A stretch of DNA of 64,000 nucleotides from Pseudoxanthomonas suwonensis J47 (GCF_000513955.1 NZ_AZUZ01000024.1:1-64000); one strand, 5' to 3'. Shown: positions 20,378 to 29,339, counted from the stretch's first letter. A program made the numbers and translations. The notes: a model not told the origin generated them from the letters alone.

Positions 20378-20971
20378 TTACTTCTGCGCCGGGGCCGCCT
20401 TCGGCGCCGAACCACCCTTCGCGCGGTGCTGGCCACGCTCGGCCATGCGCTTGGCATGGGCGGCGTCGAACTCGGCCCTGCTGAGCTTGCCGTCCTTGTC
20501 GGTATCGGCCTCGGCGAACCAGGCGTCGTTGCGCTTCTTCATCGCCAGCTCGCGGTCGGCCTTGTCGAGGAAGCCGTCGCCGTTCACGTCGAGCTTGGCG
20601 AAACGCCCGGCGAAGCGCGGCTTCGCAGCGGCCTCGGCCTTGCTGATGCGGCCGTCCTTGTCGGTATCCAGGGCCAGGTAGCCGTCGCCCTTCGGGTTGT
20701 GGCCGAAGCGGCCGTGGTGGCCCTTGCCGTGGCGCGGCAGCTCGCCGGCCTTCAGCTTGCCGTCCTTGTCGCGGTCCAGTTCCTCGAAACGCGCGGCCAG
20801 GCGGGGGAACGCGGCCGCCTCGCTGCGATCGACCACGCCGTCGCCATTGGCATCGAGCGCCTTGCGCTCCGCCTTTGCAGGCGCGGCGGCCGGGGTGGTG
20901 GTCTGCGCCATGGCGACGCCGGCGGTCATGGCCAGCAGGGCGGCGGCGATCAGGGAGGGGGTCTTCTTCAT
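20378..20971 (-). CDS. Secreted EF-hand calcium-binding protein
   Basis: A 197-residue protein with a Sec signal peptide (MKKTPSLIAAALLAMTAGVAMA, probable cleavage after AMA). Five EF-hand loops follow: DANGDGVVDRSE, DRDKDGKLKAGE, DTDKDGRISKAE, DVNGDGFLDKAD and DTDKDGKLSRAE, each with the Asp/Asn-Gly-Glu calcium-ligand spacing. A His/Gly-rich linker lies between loops 2 and 3, and the tail is Lys/Ala-rich. Likely periplasmic, perhaps a Ca2+ buffer or sensor; the partner is unknown. Single gene with its own terminator. Confidence 0.85.
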   Translation of the reverse strand: MKKTPSLIAAALLAMTAGVAMAQTTTPAAAPAKAERKALDANGDGVVDRSEAAAFPRLAARFEELDRDKDGKLKAGELPRHGKGHHGRFGHNPKGDGYLALDTDKDGRISKAEAAAKPRFAGRFAKLDVNGDGFLDKADRELAMKKRNDAWFAEADTDKDGKLSRAEFDAAHAKRMAERGQHRAKGGSAPKAAPAQK

Positions 20972-21137
20972 GGTGTTCTCCAGTCAAGGTGACCCGGTGG
21001 CCACGCGAAGGAAAACGGCCCAGCACCGGACCGGTTGACCGTCCGCCGGATCCGTTCAGCCAGCGTCCGGGTAAGGCGTCGCAGCGTCCGCGACCGGCCG
21101 GCGCTATGCTGCGGGCATCCGCCGCGGTCCGCATCCG

Positions 21138-21875
21138 ATGGGCAACGACTCCTCCCCGACCGACGACCTGCGCCTGTTCCAGACCGGCGGCCACCCCTGT
21201 GGCTACTGGCCGGAACGCAGCGCGCGCGACCTGGTTCTGGATCCGCGCGACCCGCGCCTGGCGGCGATCTACCCGCAGGCGCTGGAATGGGGCTTCCGCC
21301 GCTCCGGCGACCTGGTCTACCGGCCGCACTGCGCGCACTGCCGCGCCTGCATCGCCGTGCGCATCCCGGTGGCCGACTTCGTCGCCGACCGCAGCCAGCG
21401 CCGCTGCCTGGCGCGCAATGCCGATATCGAATCGCGGATCGTGCCGGCACGACGCACCGCCGAGCACTTCGAGCTGTACCAGCGCTACCTCGGCAGCCGC
21501 CACCGCGACGGCGGCATGGACGGGCACGGCACCGCCGAGTTCGACCAGTTCCTGGTCGGCAGCTGGTCGGACACCCGCTTCCTGGAAATGCGCGAGCCGG
21601 GCGACGGTTCGCCGGGACGGCTGCTGGCGGTGGCGGTGACCGACCGCGCACCGCACGGGCTGTCGGCGGTCTACACCTTCTACGAACCGGACCTGCCGCA
21701 GCGCGGGCTGGGCACGCTGGCGATCCTGCGCCAGATCGAATGGGCGCGGCGCGAGGGCCTGGCCCACCTCTACCTGGGCTACTGGATCGACGGCCACGCG
21801 AAGATGGACTACAAGCGCCGCTTCCGCCCGCTGGAAGCCTTCGACGGACGCCGCTGGCGCCGCTTCGAACCCTGA
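21138..21875 (+). CDS. bpt: Aspartate/glutamate leucyltransferase
   Basis: A 245-residue leucyl/arginyl-tRNA-protein transferase of the N-degron pathway, adding Leu from Leu-tRNA to N-terminal Asp or Glu so that ClpS-ClpAP degrades the substrate. Conserved features are [16 protein letters not shown], the cysteine cluster [14 protein letters not shown] (two CxxC-like pairs), [20 protein letters not shown] and [16 protein letters not shown]. Bacterial length and the Cys cluster fit Bpt rather than Aat. The ATG at 21138 gives the standard N-terminus. A possible -10 TATGCT lies about 30 nt upstream. Confidence 0.92.
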   Translation: MGNDSSPTDDLRLFQTGGHPCGYWPERSARDLVLDPRDPRLAAIYPQALEWGFRRSGDLVYRPHCAHCRACIAVRIPVADFVADRSQRRCLARNADIESRIVPARRTAEHFELYQRYLGSRHRDGGMDGHGTAEFDQFLVGSWSDTRFLEMREPGDGSPGRLLAVAVTDRAPHGLSAVYTFYEPDLPQRGLGTLAILRQIEWARREGLAHLYLGYWIDGHAKMDYKRRFRPLEAFDGRRWRRFEP

Positions 21876-21915
21876 GCGCGGCCGTGCGCGCGGCGGCGCG
21901 TGAGAGAATCGGTGC

Positions 21916-23115
21916 ATGCACGCCCTCTTCCGCTTCCTGCCCGCCGTCCTCCTGCTGATGACCACCGCCTGCGCCACCCCCCCGGGGCCGGCCGCGCCGC
22001 CGACGCTGCGCGTGGCCACCTACAACACCTCGCTGTACGACGACGCGGACGGCGGCCTGGTCCGCCGCCTGGAAGCCGGCGACGAGGGCGCGCGCAAGAT
22101 CGCCGCGGTGCTGCAGCAGGTACGCCCGGACCTGGTCCTGCTCAACGAGTTCGACTACGACCCGGAGGGCCGCGCCGCCGACCTGTTCCAGCGCCAGTAC
22201 CTGGAACAGCCGCAGGCCGGCGGCGGCGAGCCGCTGCGCTATCCGTACCGCTACCTGGCCGAGGTCAACACCGGCGTGCCCAGCGGCCTGGACCTGGACA
22301 ACAACGGCGAGGTCGGCGGCGAAGGCCGCGCCCGCGGCAACGACGCCTGGGGCTACGGCCTGCACCCGGGCCAGTACGGGATGCTGGTGCTGTCGATGCA
22401 CCCGATCGACGCGGCGCAGGTGCGCAGCTTCCGCCTGCTGCGCTGGGCCGACATGCCTGGTGCTCGCCGCCCGGTCGATCCGGCCACCGGCCAGCCCTGG
22501 CACAAGGACGAGGTGTGGCGGCAGCTGCGCCTGTCCTCCAAGTCGCACTGGGACGTGCCGGTGCGCACGCCGCTGGGCACGGTGCACTTCCTGGTCTCGC
22601 ATCCGACCCCGCCGGTGTTCGACGGTCCGGAGGACCGCAACGGCGCGCGCAACGCCGACGAGATCCGGCTGTGGCAGGAATACATCTCGCCGGGCGAACG
22701 CCCGTGGCTGTGCGACGACGCCGGCCGCTGCGGTGGCCTCGCCCAGGACGCGCGCTTCGTCATCGCCGGCGACCTCAACAACGATCCGGTCGACGGCGAC
22801 GGCCACAGCGAAGCCATCCTCGGCCTGCTCGAACATCCGCGGGTGCTGCGCATGCCCACGCCGACCTCGACCGGTGGTGCGGAAAAGGCCAGCGCATACG
22901 CGGCAGCGGGACTGCAGCACCGCGGCGCGCCCGCACACGTGACCGGCGATTTCGGCCCGCGCTCGGGCGCGATGCGCCTGGACTACGTGCTGCCGTCCAC
23001 CGGCTTCGCCCTGCGCGGCAGCGGCGTGTTCTGGCCGGCGTCGGACGATCCGGCCGCGGCGATCGCCGATGCCAGCGACCACCACCTGGTGTGGGTCGAG
23101 CTTGCCGCCGACTGA
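21916..23115 (+). CDS. Endonuclease/exonuclease/phosphatase-family lipoprotein
   Basis: A 399-residue exported protein. The N-terminus has a lipobox-like end (LLLMTTAC), so it is probably a lipoprotein. The EEP metal-dependent phosphoesterase fold is shown by RVATYNTSLYDD, VLLNEFDYD with the catalytic Glu, SHPTPPVFDGPEDRNGARN, AGDLNNDPVDGDG and the terminal RLDYVLPS with SDHHLVW. This architecture occurs in extracytoplasmic phosphodiesterases or phytase-like enzymes; the substrate cannot be inferred. The frame starts 41 nt after bpt. Confidence 0.8.
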   Translation: MHALFRFLPAVLLLMTTACATPPGPAAPPTLRVATYNTSLYDDADGGLVRRLEAGDEGARKIAAVLQQVRPDLVLLNEFDYDPEGRAADLFQRQYLEQPQAGGGEPLRYPYRYLAEVNTGVPSGLDLDNNGEVGGEGRARGNDAWGYGLHPGQYGMLVLSMHPIDAAQVRSFRLLRWADMPGARRPVDPATGQPWHKDEVWRQLRLSSKSHWDVPVRTPLGTVHFLVSHPTPPVFDGPEDRNGARNADEIRLWQEYISPGERPWLCDDAGRCGGLAQDARFVIAGDLNNDPVDGDGHSEAILGLLEHPRVLRMPTPTSTGGAEKASAYAAAGLQHRGAPAHVTGDFGPRSGAMRLDYVLPSTGFALRGSGVFWPASDDPAAAIADASDHHLVWVELAAD

Positions 23116-23151
23116 ACGGCGCCGGGGGTCCTGGAAAGCGGCATGGGGAGA

Positions 23152-23165
23152 TTGATTTCAATCAA
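23152..23165. promoter_or_regulatory. FNR/ANR-type operator
   Basis: TTGATTTCAATCAA is an exact match to the FNR/ANR consensus TTGAT-N4-ATCAA. Its centre is 41.5 nt before the ATG at 23200, the class II activator position if transcription starts at the start codon. The same bases lie in a wider hairpin (23145-23171, GGGG/CCCC clamp) that could instead help end the upstream transcript. Confidence 0.6.
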
Positions 23166-23199
23166 TCCCCCCTTCGGGATGGCGTGATGCAATGAATAC

Positions 23200-23589
23200 A
23201 TGAACGCGATCCCCCTCCAGCAGAACCAAAGGGCCCAGCAGATCCATCAGACGCTGGCGGACCTCAACACCTCCAGCGCCGACATCGAAGCCTCGGCTTT
23301 GATCTCGATCGACGGCCTGCTGATCGATGCGGTCATGCCCCACGGCATGGACGAAGACCGCATCGGCGCCATGTCGGCGGCGCTGCTCTCGCTCGGCGAG
23401 CGCACCGCGCGCGAACTGGGCCGCGGCCGCCTCGAGCGCGTCCTGGTCCAGGGCGAGCACGGCTACGTGATCATGACCGCCGCCGGCGAAGAGGCCGTGC
23501 TGACCGTGCTGACCAAGGCCGAGGTGAAGCTGGGCCTGGCCTTCCTCGACATCAAGCGGGCCGCGCAGGTCCTCGGCAGGATCGTCTGA
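23200..23589 (+). CDS. Roadblock/LC7 domain protein
   Basis: A 129-residue single-domain Roadblock/LC7 protein. The profile is visible in SALISIDGLLIDAVMP, followed by an alpha helix with AALLSLGERTARELG, the strand VLVQGEHGYVIMTAA, and VLTVLTKAEVKLGLAFLDIKRAA. Such proteins dimerise and regulate small GTPases (MglB type) or act as scaffolds. No MglA-like GTPase is in the window. First gene of a five-gene run with short gaps or overlaps, behind an FNR-type box. Confidence 0.85.
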   Translation: MNAIPLQQNQRAQQIHQTLADLNTSSADIEASALISIDGLLIDAVMPHGMDEDRIGAMSAALLSLGERTARELGRGRLERVLVQGEHGYVIMTAAGEEAVLTVLTKAEVKLGLAFLDIKRAAQVLGRIV

Positions 23590-23591
23590 CC

Positions 23592-24095
23592 GTGCACGTG
23601 CTCCCCGACATGAACCCGCCGGCGGAGCCGCACCGCTCCGCCAAAGCCATCTACCAGGACGGCACTTCCCGCGTCATCCACTGGAGCGAACGCGAGGTGC
23701 CCTTCCCCGACGGCCGTCTCATCGTCTCCAGGACCGACCTGGACGGCATCATCACCCACGCCAACGCGGCGTTCGTCGAGATCAGCGGCTACAGCCGCGA
23801 GGAACTGATCGGCGCCCCGCACCACATCCTGCGCCACCCGGACATGCCCAAGGTCGCCTTCAAGGACCTGTGGGACACCCTCAAGCAGGGCCGCAAGTGG
23901 CACGGCTACGTCAAGAACCTGCGCAAGGACGGCGCCCACTACTGGGTCTACGCCACCGCCCTGCCGAACGTGCGCAACGGCGAGGTCGTCGGCTACACCT
24001 CGGTGCGCCGCAAGCCTTCGCGCAAGCGCATCGAGGAACTGGTGCCGCTCTACCGGAAGTGGCTTGAGGAGGAGATCGCAGGAGTGGGCGCATGA
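23592..24095 (+). CDS. Stand-alone Aer-type PAS sensor
   Basis: A protein of 167 residues (GTG 23592) or 161 residues (ATG 23610) that is essentially one PAS domain. Residues 44-140 closely follow the FAD-binding PAS of the aerotaxis receptor Aer: TDLDGIITHANAAFVEISGY, then ILRHPDMPKVAFKDLW with the RHPDMP motif at 81-86, then KNLRKDGAHYWVYATALP. There is no HAMP or methyl-accepting domain, so output must go through a partner. It starts 2 nt after the Roadblock stop and overlaps the next gene as ATGA. A redox or oxygen sensing role is inferred from the family. Confidence 0.85.
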   Translation: MHVLPDMNPPAEPHRSAKAIYQDGTSRVIHWSEREVPFPDGRLIVSRTDLDGIITHANAAFVEISGYSREELIGAPHHILRHPDMPKVAFKDLWDTLKQGRKWHGYVKNLRKDGAHYWVYATALPNVRNGEVVGYTSVRRKPSRKRIEELVPLYRKWLEEEIAGVGA

Positions 24096-24844
24096 CGCTG
24101 AACATGCTGGTGGCGCCGGACTTCGCGCCCGAGAACTTCCCCGGCTGGTACATGCTCAGCACCCTGCTGCAGGGCCGCTCCGGCCTGCGCCTGCACCTGC
24201 TGATGCCCAGCGACGCGCACGAACAGGCGCGCATGCTCGCCGACGGCGGCGTCGACCTGGTCTACGCCAACCCCTTCGATGCCACCTCGCTGATCCGCAG
24301 CGAAGGCTACATCCCGTTCGCGCGCCCGGCCGGGCACTCGGACGAGATGGTGATCGCCACCGCCGCGACCTCGCCGCTCAACTGCGTCGAGGACCTGCAG
24401 CCGGACTGCAGCATCGCCCTCACCGACAACCGCGACGTCAAGCTGATCGGCCTGCGCCTGCTCGAACCGGCCGACCTCACCGAACAGGACATCCGCTGGG
24501 AACTGGCCAACAGCTACCAGGCCGCCGCGCGCATGACCCTCAACGGCCAGGTCGACGCCGGCTTCTTCCTCGCCTCGGCCTACCACTCGCTGGCGCGCAT
24601 CACCCGCGAACGGCTGAAGGTGCTGGTGGAAAGCAAGCTGCGCGACATCACCCACGTGCTGCTGGCCCATCCGCGCATGAGCGAGGACCTGCCGAAGCTG
24701 GCCGAGGCCCTGCTGGGCGTGAACCCGGCCGACCCGGGCGACCTGGAAGTGCTCAAGGCGCTCGGCCTGGCCAACGGCTTCGAGGCCATGGAACAGGAAG
24801 ACGCCGAGTTCATGATCGACCTGATGGACACCCTGCTGGATTGA
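24092..24844 (+). CDS. PhnD-like substrate-binding fold protein, cytoplasmic
   Basis: A 250-residue protein with the fold of phosphate/phosphonate ABC-transporter binding proteins: MLVAPDFAPENFPGWYML, a central DLVYANPFDATSLI, then GQVDAGFFLASAY. It has no signal peptide or lipobox and no permease or ATPase neighbour, so it is probably an intracellular sensor or adaptor. ATGA overlap with the PAS gene implies coupled translation and perhaps equal amounts of the two proteins. The ligand is unknown. Confidence 0.75.
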   Translation: MTLNMLVAPDFAPENFPGWYMLSTLLQGRSGLRLHLLMPSDAHEQARMLADGGVDLVYANPFDATSLIRSEGYIPFARPAGHSDEMVIATAATSPLNCVEDLQPDCSIALTDNRDVKLIGLRLLEPADLTEQDIRWELANSYQAAARMTLNGQVDAGFFLASAYHSLARITRERLKVLVESKLRDITHVLLAHPRMSEDLPKLAEALLGVNPADPGDLEVLKALGLANGFEAMEQEDAEFMIDLMDTLLD

Positions 24845-24846
24845 CC

Positions 24847-25476
24847 ATGCCCGGGACCGCCGCCTCGCTCAACGCACGCCGCCAGTTCCGCACCCGCACC
24901 TGCGCGGTGCTGCGCGCCCCGCAGGACGCCAGCGCACACCTGGCGCGCCTGCAGACGGCCCTGCAGCTGGGCGACGTGGAGCCGCTGCAGGGCGCGCTGG
25001 CGGACCTGTTCGTGGCCCTACCCAAGGAAGAGACCGCGATCCGCCAGGCCGCGCTGGCCCTGGCGGCGCCGCGGCTTCCGCCCTACGTGGCCGAAGCCTT
25101 CGACCGCAACGCCCATGGCCACGCGCTGACCCAGGTCACCACGCTGGCCACGCGCTGGAGCGTGTTCGCCCAGCCTTCGGCCAGCGTGCCGGCGCGGATC
25201 CGCCGCGCCAGCCCCGACCACTCGCGGCGCCTGGCGGCGCGGGTGGTGGAGGCCCTGCTCGACGGCGAGCCGCTGCAGGCCGCGCGCATCGAGCGCGACT
25301 TCCTCGACCACTGCGTCTCCTGCCAGGACAAGTTCGCCTTCATGCTCGCCAGCCGCGACCTGCGCCGCCACGAGATCGCCGTGGGCGACCGCTGGGAACA
25401 GGTCGCCGCCTGGCTGGAACAGCACGCGGCGATGGGTGAGAAGCAGACCCCGCCCCGTTCAACGACACGGAAATGA
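24847..25476 (+). CDS. Unknown protein of the Roadblock-PAS operon
   Basis: A 209-residue soluble protein that I do not recognise. It is largely alpha-helical in appearance, Ala/Arg/Leu-rich, and contains one CVSCQDKF motif near residue 157 (two cysteines three apart), which could bind a metal or form a disulfide. The ATG at 24847 is 2 nt after the previous stop, and its TGA overlaps the next ATG. Its position suggests a role in the same signalling unit. Confidence 0.6.
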   Translation: MPGTAASLNARRQFRTRTCAVLRAPQDASAHLARLQTALQLGDVEPLQGALADLFVALPKEETAIRQAALALAAPRLPPYVAEAFDRNAHGHALTQVTTLATRWSVFAQPSASVPARIRRASPDHSRRLAARVVEALLDGEPLQAARIERDFLDHCVSCQDKFAFMLASRDLRRHEIAVGDRWEQVAAWLEQHAAMGEKQTPPRSTTRK

Positions 25477-26111
25477 CCCAGACCCTCGACAGCGTCGAAA
25501 CCCTCTCCACCGCCATGTGGGTCCTGCCGACCCCGCGCGGTGCGCTGCATGCCTTCTCCTCGCCGGATCCGACGCCGATGCAGCGCGCGGTGCAGGCGAT
25601 GCTGCGCGACCAGGCCGCACCCGGCCTGGAGACGTGGCGCCGCAACCACGACCAGGGCGGGCGCATGCTCGAGCAGCTGCGCGAACGCCAGTGGGTACAG
25701 CTGCTGCGCCGCGAGGTGCCGGCCCCGGACGTGCGCCTGGGCGACTTCGCCCAGCACGTGATCGCGCCGCTGTCCGGCGAGCGCCGCGCGGTGCTCGCCT
25801 CCGACAGCGGCTTCTGCCTGGGCCAGTCCGGCCTGGCGCAGGAACAGGCCGAGACGCTCAGCGCCGCGGCCGCCGACTATTCCTCGTTCGCGCAGCGCCA
25901 GGCGCGCCGCGGCTGGGACGACGCGCGCCGCGTCTCCTTCCACAGCGATCCGGACATGCTGCTGCCGGACTGGTCGTTCGTGCCGTTCTGGGTCGACGGC
26001 ACCGGCTACTGGCTGATCCTCGCCGGCGAACCGCTGCTCAACAACCTGGCGATGGTCGAGCTGGTGTGGAGCATCCAGCTGGCCGGCGCACGCTTCGCCG
26101 CGCCGCTCTGA
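25473..26111 (+). CDS. Unknown protein with a possible Roadblock-like C-terminal half
   Basis: A 212-residue soluble protein, last gene of the operon. Residues about 108-205 (RRAVLASDSGFCLGQSGLAQEQAETLSAAAADYSSFA, read in parts, then WSFVPFWVDGTGYWLILAG and an ending helix) have the strand-helix-strand-strand-helix order of a Roadblock/LC7 domain. The N-terminal 100 residues are unrecognised. The resemblance is by eye and needs a profile search. ATGA overlap with the previous gene; a terminator-like hairpin follows. Confidence 0.55.
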   Translation: MTQTLDSVETLSTAMWVLPTPRGALHAFSSPDPTPMQRAVQAMLRDQAAPGLETWRRNHDQGGRMLEQLRERQWVQLLRREVPAPDVRLGDFAQHVIAPLSGERRAVLASDSGFCLGQSGLAQEQAETLSAAAADYSSFAQRQARRGWDDARRVSFHSDPDMLLPDWSFVPFWVDGTGYWLILAGEPLLNNLAMVELVWSIQLAGARFAAPL

Positions 26112-26130
26112 CCGGAGCGAAGTGAACCTC

Positions 26131-26152
26131 GCGGCCGCCACCGGGCGGCCGC
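26131..26152 (+). terminator. Terminator-like hairpin between convergent operons
   Basis: Perfect 9-bp stem GCGGCCGCC/GGCGGCCGC, loop ACCG, followed by GCTGTTTCC. The T-run is short, so strength is uncertain. It sits 20 nt after the Roadblock operon and just before the convergent purT stop. Confidence 0.5.
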
Positions 26153-26170
26153 GCTGTTTCCGCTGCCCCG

Positions 26171-27373
26171 TCAGGGCACCACGTCGATCTGGATCGCCGC
26201 CGCCGCGTCGCGGGCGATGGCCCGCGCGGCATCGACGTCGCCCGCCCGCGCCAGGGTCACGCCGACGCGACGATGGCCTTCCACGCGCGGCTTGCCGAAC
26301 AGGCGCAGCTCCGTCGTCGGCGCCTGCAGCGCCGCATCCACGCCGGAGAACACCGGCACGCCGTTGCCGTAGGCCAGCAGCGCGCACGAGGCCGACGGGC
26401 CGTTCTGCGGCACCACCCCGCCCTCGCCGGCGCCGACCGGCAGGCCGAGGATGGCGCGCGCGTGCAGGGCGAACTCGCTCAGTTCCTGCGAGACCAGGGT
26501 GACCAGGCCGGTGTCGTGCGGGCGCGGCGACACTTCCGAGAACCACACCTCGTCGCCCTTCACGAACAGCTCGACGCCGAACACGCCCCAGCCGCCGAGG
26601 TCGCCGGTGACGGCGCGGGCGATCTGCTGGGCGCGCTGCAGCGCCAGCGGCGACATCGGCTGCGGCTGCCAGCTCTCGCGGTAGTCGCCGTCGCGCTGCA
26701 GGTGGCCGATCGGTTCGCAGAAGCTGGTGCCGCCGGCGTGGCGCACGGTCAGCAGGGTGATCTCGTAGTCGAAGTCGACGAAGCCCTCGACGATGCAGCG
26801 GCCGGCGCCGGCGCGGCCGCCGGTCTGGGCGTATTCCCAGGCCGCGTCGATCTCGTCGGTACTCCGGACGGTGCTCTGGCCCTTGCCCGAGGACGACATC
26901 ACCGGCTTGACCACGCACGGCAGCCCGATCGCGGCGATCGCTTCGTGGTACTCCTCCTCGGTATCGACGAAGCGGTACGGCGAGGTCGGCAGGCCCAGGG
27001 TCTCGGCGGCGAGGCGGCGGATGCCTTCGCGGTCCATGGTCAGGCGCGCCGCACGCGCGGTCGGGATGACGCGCTGGCCGTGTTCGCGCTCCAGTTCGAC
27101 CAGGGTCTCGGTGTGGATCGCCTCGATCTCCGGGACGATCAGGTCGGGGTTCTCCAGGGCGATGAGTTCGCGCAGGGCGAAGGTGTCGAGCATGTCGACG
27201 ACGTGGCTGCGATGGGCCACGTGCATGGCCGGGGCATCGGCGTAGCGGTCGGCGGCGACCACTTCCACGCCCAGGCGCTGCAGCTCGATCGCCACTTCCT
27301 TGCCCAGTTCGCCCGATCCGAGCAGCAGGACGCGGGTGGCATGGGGAGACAGCGGGGTTCCGATCCGGACCAT
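26171..27373 (-). CDS. purT: Formate-dependent GAR transformylase PurT
   Basis: A 400-residue ATP-grasp enzyme that forms formyl-GAR from GAR, formate and ATP in purine synthesis. Signatures: [20 protein letters not shown] at the N-terminus, [25 protein letters not shown] in the ATP-grasp loop, [11 protein letters not shown] and [14 protein letters not shown] with metal ligands. Full length for the family. Start ATG at 27371-27373. Transcribed toward the Roadblock operon. Confidence 0.95.
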   Translation of the reverse strand: MVRIGTPLSPHATRVLLLGSGELGKEVAIELQRLGVEVVAADRYADAPAMHVAHRSHVVDMLDTFALRELIALENPDLIVPEIEAIHTETLVELEREHGQRVIPTARAARLTMDREGIRRLAAETLGLPTSPYRFVDTEEEYHEAIAAIGLPCVVKPVMSSSGKGQSTVRSTDEIDAAWEYAQTGGRAGAGRCIVEGFVDFDYEITLLTVRHAGGTSFCEPIGHLQRDGDYRESWQPQPMSPLALQRAQQIARAVTGDLGGWGVFGVELFVKGDEVWFSEVSPRPHDTGLVTLVSQELSEFALHARAILGLPVGAGEGGVVPQNGPSASCALLAYGNGVPVFSGVDAALQAPTTELRLFGKPRVEGHRRVGVTLARAGDVDAARAIARDAAAAIQIDVVP

Positions 27374-27787
27374 GGCGGGCTTCGCAAGGCAGTGGGCCCG
27401 ACATTGTAGGGCGCAAGGTGCCTGGTGACCCCCTCTCTCCCTCGGGGAGAGGGGGCCGGGTTTCCCCTCTCCCCAACCCTTTCCCGGGGGAATGGGCTTT
27501 CTGTCGCGCCGCCAATAGGAGCCCCGGCCTCAGCGCCGCCCGAGGACGTCGTCCCAAGGGGGTATGGTGCAAGCAGCACATGGATGTGCTGCGCTCGCGC
27601 GTTGGAGCAGGACGCGGAACCGCGCGATGCGCCATACCCCCTTGGGGCGGCGGCCCCGTCCGGAGCTGGCGGCTCTGCTCCTCGGGGATACACCGCGAAG
27701 GGCGCAGCCAGAGCATGGGAGCAAGGTGCCTTGGGATGGCGCGGCAACCCCTCTCCCGGCGGGAGAGAGGCCTGGGGAGCCGGGGAC
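27374..27787. repeat. Repeat-filled gap between purT and the SPFH operon
   Basis: No gene supported. Contains CCTCTCCC/GGGAGAGG hairpins at about 27430-27490 and 27750-27775, and copy D of the large structured repeat. Short open frames here are translations of the repeat. Confidence 0.75.
27548..27651 (+). repeat. Large structured repeat, copy D
   Basis: A 104-nt copy, the most diverged. Outer arms 27548-27571 and 27628-27651. Where copies A and C have GCGCG/CGCGC in the stem, this one has CCAAG/CTTGG, so both sides changed together. The three remaining arm differences are all U opposite G in plus-strand RNA. The inner hairpin GCAGCACAT-GG-ATGTGCTGC is perfect. This copy gives the best covariation evidence. 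Confidence 0.75.
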
Positions 27788-27815
27788 TTGACGACTGATA
27801 TCAAATTGATATCTT
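27788..27815 (+). promoter_or_regulatory. Promoter and palindromic operator of the SPFH operon
   Basis: TTGACG (27788-27793) and TATCTT (27810-27815) are spaced 16 nt apart. Between and overlapping them lies the perfect palindrome GATATCAAATTGATATC (27797-27813), placed as expected for a repressor site. The stretch is strikingly AT-rich for this genome. A strong AGGAGA ribosome site follows at 27828-27833, before ATG 27840. Confidence 0.65.
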
Positions 27816-27839
27816 CGTCTTGCACCCAGGAGACACGCC

Positions 27840-28703
27840 ATGAAAGAGCTTCCGATCCGTTCCCTTCCCGGTATCCCCGTCCTCATTGCGGTCCTGCTCG
27901 CCGCCGTGGCCGCGGCCTGGCTGTTCTTCACCGGCATCGAACAGACCGCCGCGCTGAGGATCGCCGCCTCGGCCCTACTGGCGCTCTTCGTTCTACTGAC
28001 GGTCGTCGGCCTCTACTCGATCCAGCCCAACCAGGCCGCCGTGCTGAGCCTGTTCGGCAAGTACGTCGGCACGGTCAAGGAAGCCGGCCTGCGCTGGAAC
28101 AACCCCGTCTACGCCAAGCGCAAGGTCAGCCAGCGCGTGCGCAACTTCGAGAGCGGCCGGCTCAAGGTCAACGACCTGGACGGCAGCCCGATCGAGATCG
28201 CCGCGGTGATCGTGTGGCAGGTGGTCGACGCGGCCGAGGCGGTGTTCAACGTCGACGACTACGAGAGCTTCGTCCACATCCAGTCCGAAGCCGCGCTGCG
28301 GGCGATGGCCTCCAGCTACCCCTACGACCAGCATGACGACGGCCAGGTCGCGCTGCGCAGCCATCCGCAGGAGATCTCCGAACACCTGCAGGTGCAGATC
28401 GCCGAGCGCCTCGGCCGGGCCGGCGTCGAGGTGATCGAGGCGCGCATCAGCCACCTGGCCTACGCGCCGGAGATCGCCCAGGCGATGCTGCAGCGGCAGC
28501 AGGCCAACGCGGTGATCGCCGCCCGCACGCGGATCGTCGCCGGCGCGGTGGGCATGGTCGAGATGGCGCTGGAGGAGCTGCAGAAGAACGAAGTCGTGCA
28601 GCTGGACGAGGAGCGCAAGGCGCAGATGGTCAGCAACCTGCTGGTCGTGCTGTGCGGCGACCGCGGCATGCAGCCGGTCCTCAACGCCGGGTCGATCTAC
28701 TGA
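27840..28703 (+). CDS. SPFH/Band 7 domain membrane protein
   Basis: A 287-residue SPFH (stomatin/prohibitin-type) protein. Two N-terminal membrane segments (about 12-33 and 42-62) precede the SPFH domain, recognisable by [23 protein letters not shown] (here in parts), [21 protein letters not shown] and [15 protein letters not shown]-like strands. A helical region ends with [24 protein letters not shown] proteins oligomerise into membrane rings and are often linked to stress and membrane-protein quality control. First gene of an eight-gene run. Confidence 0.85.
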   Translation: MKELPIRSLPGIPVLIAVLLAAVAAAWLFFTGIEQTAALRIAASALLALFVLLTVVGLYSIQPNQAAVLSLFGKYVGTVKEAGLRWNNPVYAKRKVSQRVRNFESGRLKVNDLDGSPIEIAAVIVWQVVDAAEAVFNVDDYESFVHIQSEAALRAMASSYPYDQHDDGQVALRSHPQEISEHLQVQIAERLGRAGVEVIEARISHLAYAPEIAQAMLQRQQANAVIAARTRIVAGAVGMVEMALEELQKNEVVQLDEERKAQMVSNLLVVLCGDRGMQPVLNAGSIY

Positions 28704-28987
28704 TGGAGGCGCTGGCTCCCCTGCTGCTGGCGCTGACCGGCCTGCCGGCGGTGGGCATCGCCGCCTGGTACGCGCGCGATGCCCGCGGCCCCTACGCGCG
28801 CGGCATCGCCCTGCGCTGGGCGCTGGCCTCGCTGGCGATCTTCGGTGGCGCGATCGGGCTGTACTTCGCCGGCAACGACCATACCGCGGCCACCGTCGTG
28901 GTCGTTGCGATGGTGGTGGCGGTCAACGCGCTGGCGGTGTCGCTGGTGATGCACATGCGCCGCGGCGACCGGGATACGCGCCAATGA
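28703..28987 (+). CDS. Small three-helix membrane protein
   Basis: A 94-residue protein, mostly hydrophobic: segments at about 4-21, 33-52 and 60-80, with a basic C-terminal tail ([12 protein letters not shown]). Start ATG 28703 overlaps the SPFH stop (TGATG). No family recognised; genes like this commonly sit beside SPFH genes, so a partner role is a reasonable guess. Confidence 0.65.
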   Translation: MEALAPLLLALTGLPAVGIAAWYARDARGPYARGIALRWALASLAIFGGAIGLYFAGNDHTAATVVVVAMVVAVNALAVSLVMHMRRGDRDTRQ

Positions 28988-29163
28988 ACGGGAAGAAGGC
29001 CTACCCGCTGCGGATCAACGCCGAAGTGCTGGCGGCGGCGCAGCGCTGGGCCGACGACGAGCTGCGCAGCCTCAACGCGCAGATCGAATACGTGCTGCGC
29101 GACGCGCTGCGCAAGGCTGGCCGGCTGCCCAAGCCGGGCGAGAAGAAGGAGAACGGGGCATGA
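28984..29163 (+). CDS. Arc-like ribbon-helix-helix protein
   Basis: A 59-residue protein starting ATGA-coupled to the previous gene. [20 protein letters not shown] reads as an N-terminal strand and helix, then [18 protein letters not shown] as the second helix, the pattern of Arc/MetJ-type DNA-binding proteins (compare the Arc motif SxNxxIxxxLxxAL). A basic tail follows. It may be the autoregulator that reads the palindrome upstream of the SPFH gene; that is inference. Confidence 0.7.
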   Translation: MNGKKAYPLRINAEVLAAAQRWADDELRSLNAQIEYVLRDALRKAGRLPKPGEKKENGA

Positions 29164-29339
29164 GCACGCGCTGGCAGTACAACGTCGTCGAGATCAAACC
29201 GACCATGCTGGGTACCTTCAAGCAGGAAGCGGTGCAGGAAGTCCTGGCCCGCCAGGGCCAGCTGGGCTGGGAACTGGTCACCATCGTGGCGCCCGGCCCG
29301 ATGATGGCCCTGATCGCGATCTTCAAGCGCCGGGACTGA
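29160..29339 (+). CDS. DUF4177 family small protein
   Basis: A 59-residue protein, ATGA-overlapped with the Arc-like gene. The pattern [14 protein letters not shown], then [16 protein letters not shown] and IAIFKRR matches DUF4177, a small alpha/beta domain of unknown function (LxxLGxxGWELV core). Confidence 0.7.
   Translation: MSTRWQYNVVEIKPTMLGTFKQEAVQEVLARQGQLGWELVTIVAPGPMMALIAIFKRRD

Noticed and set aside
23145-23171. Hairpin read only as a terminator of the EEP lipoprotein gene
   Set aside because: No T-tract follows, and its core is an exact FNR-type site placed just before an operon, so the operator reading was preferred; both may apply.
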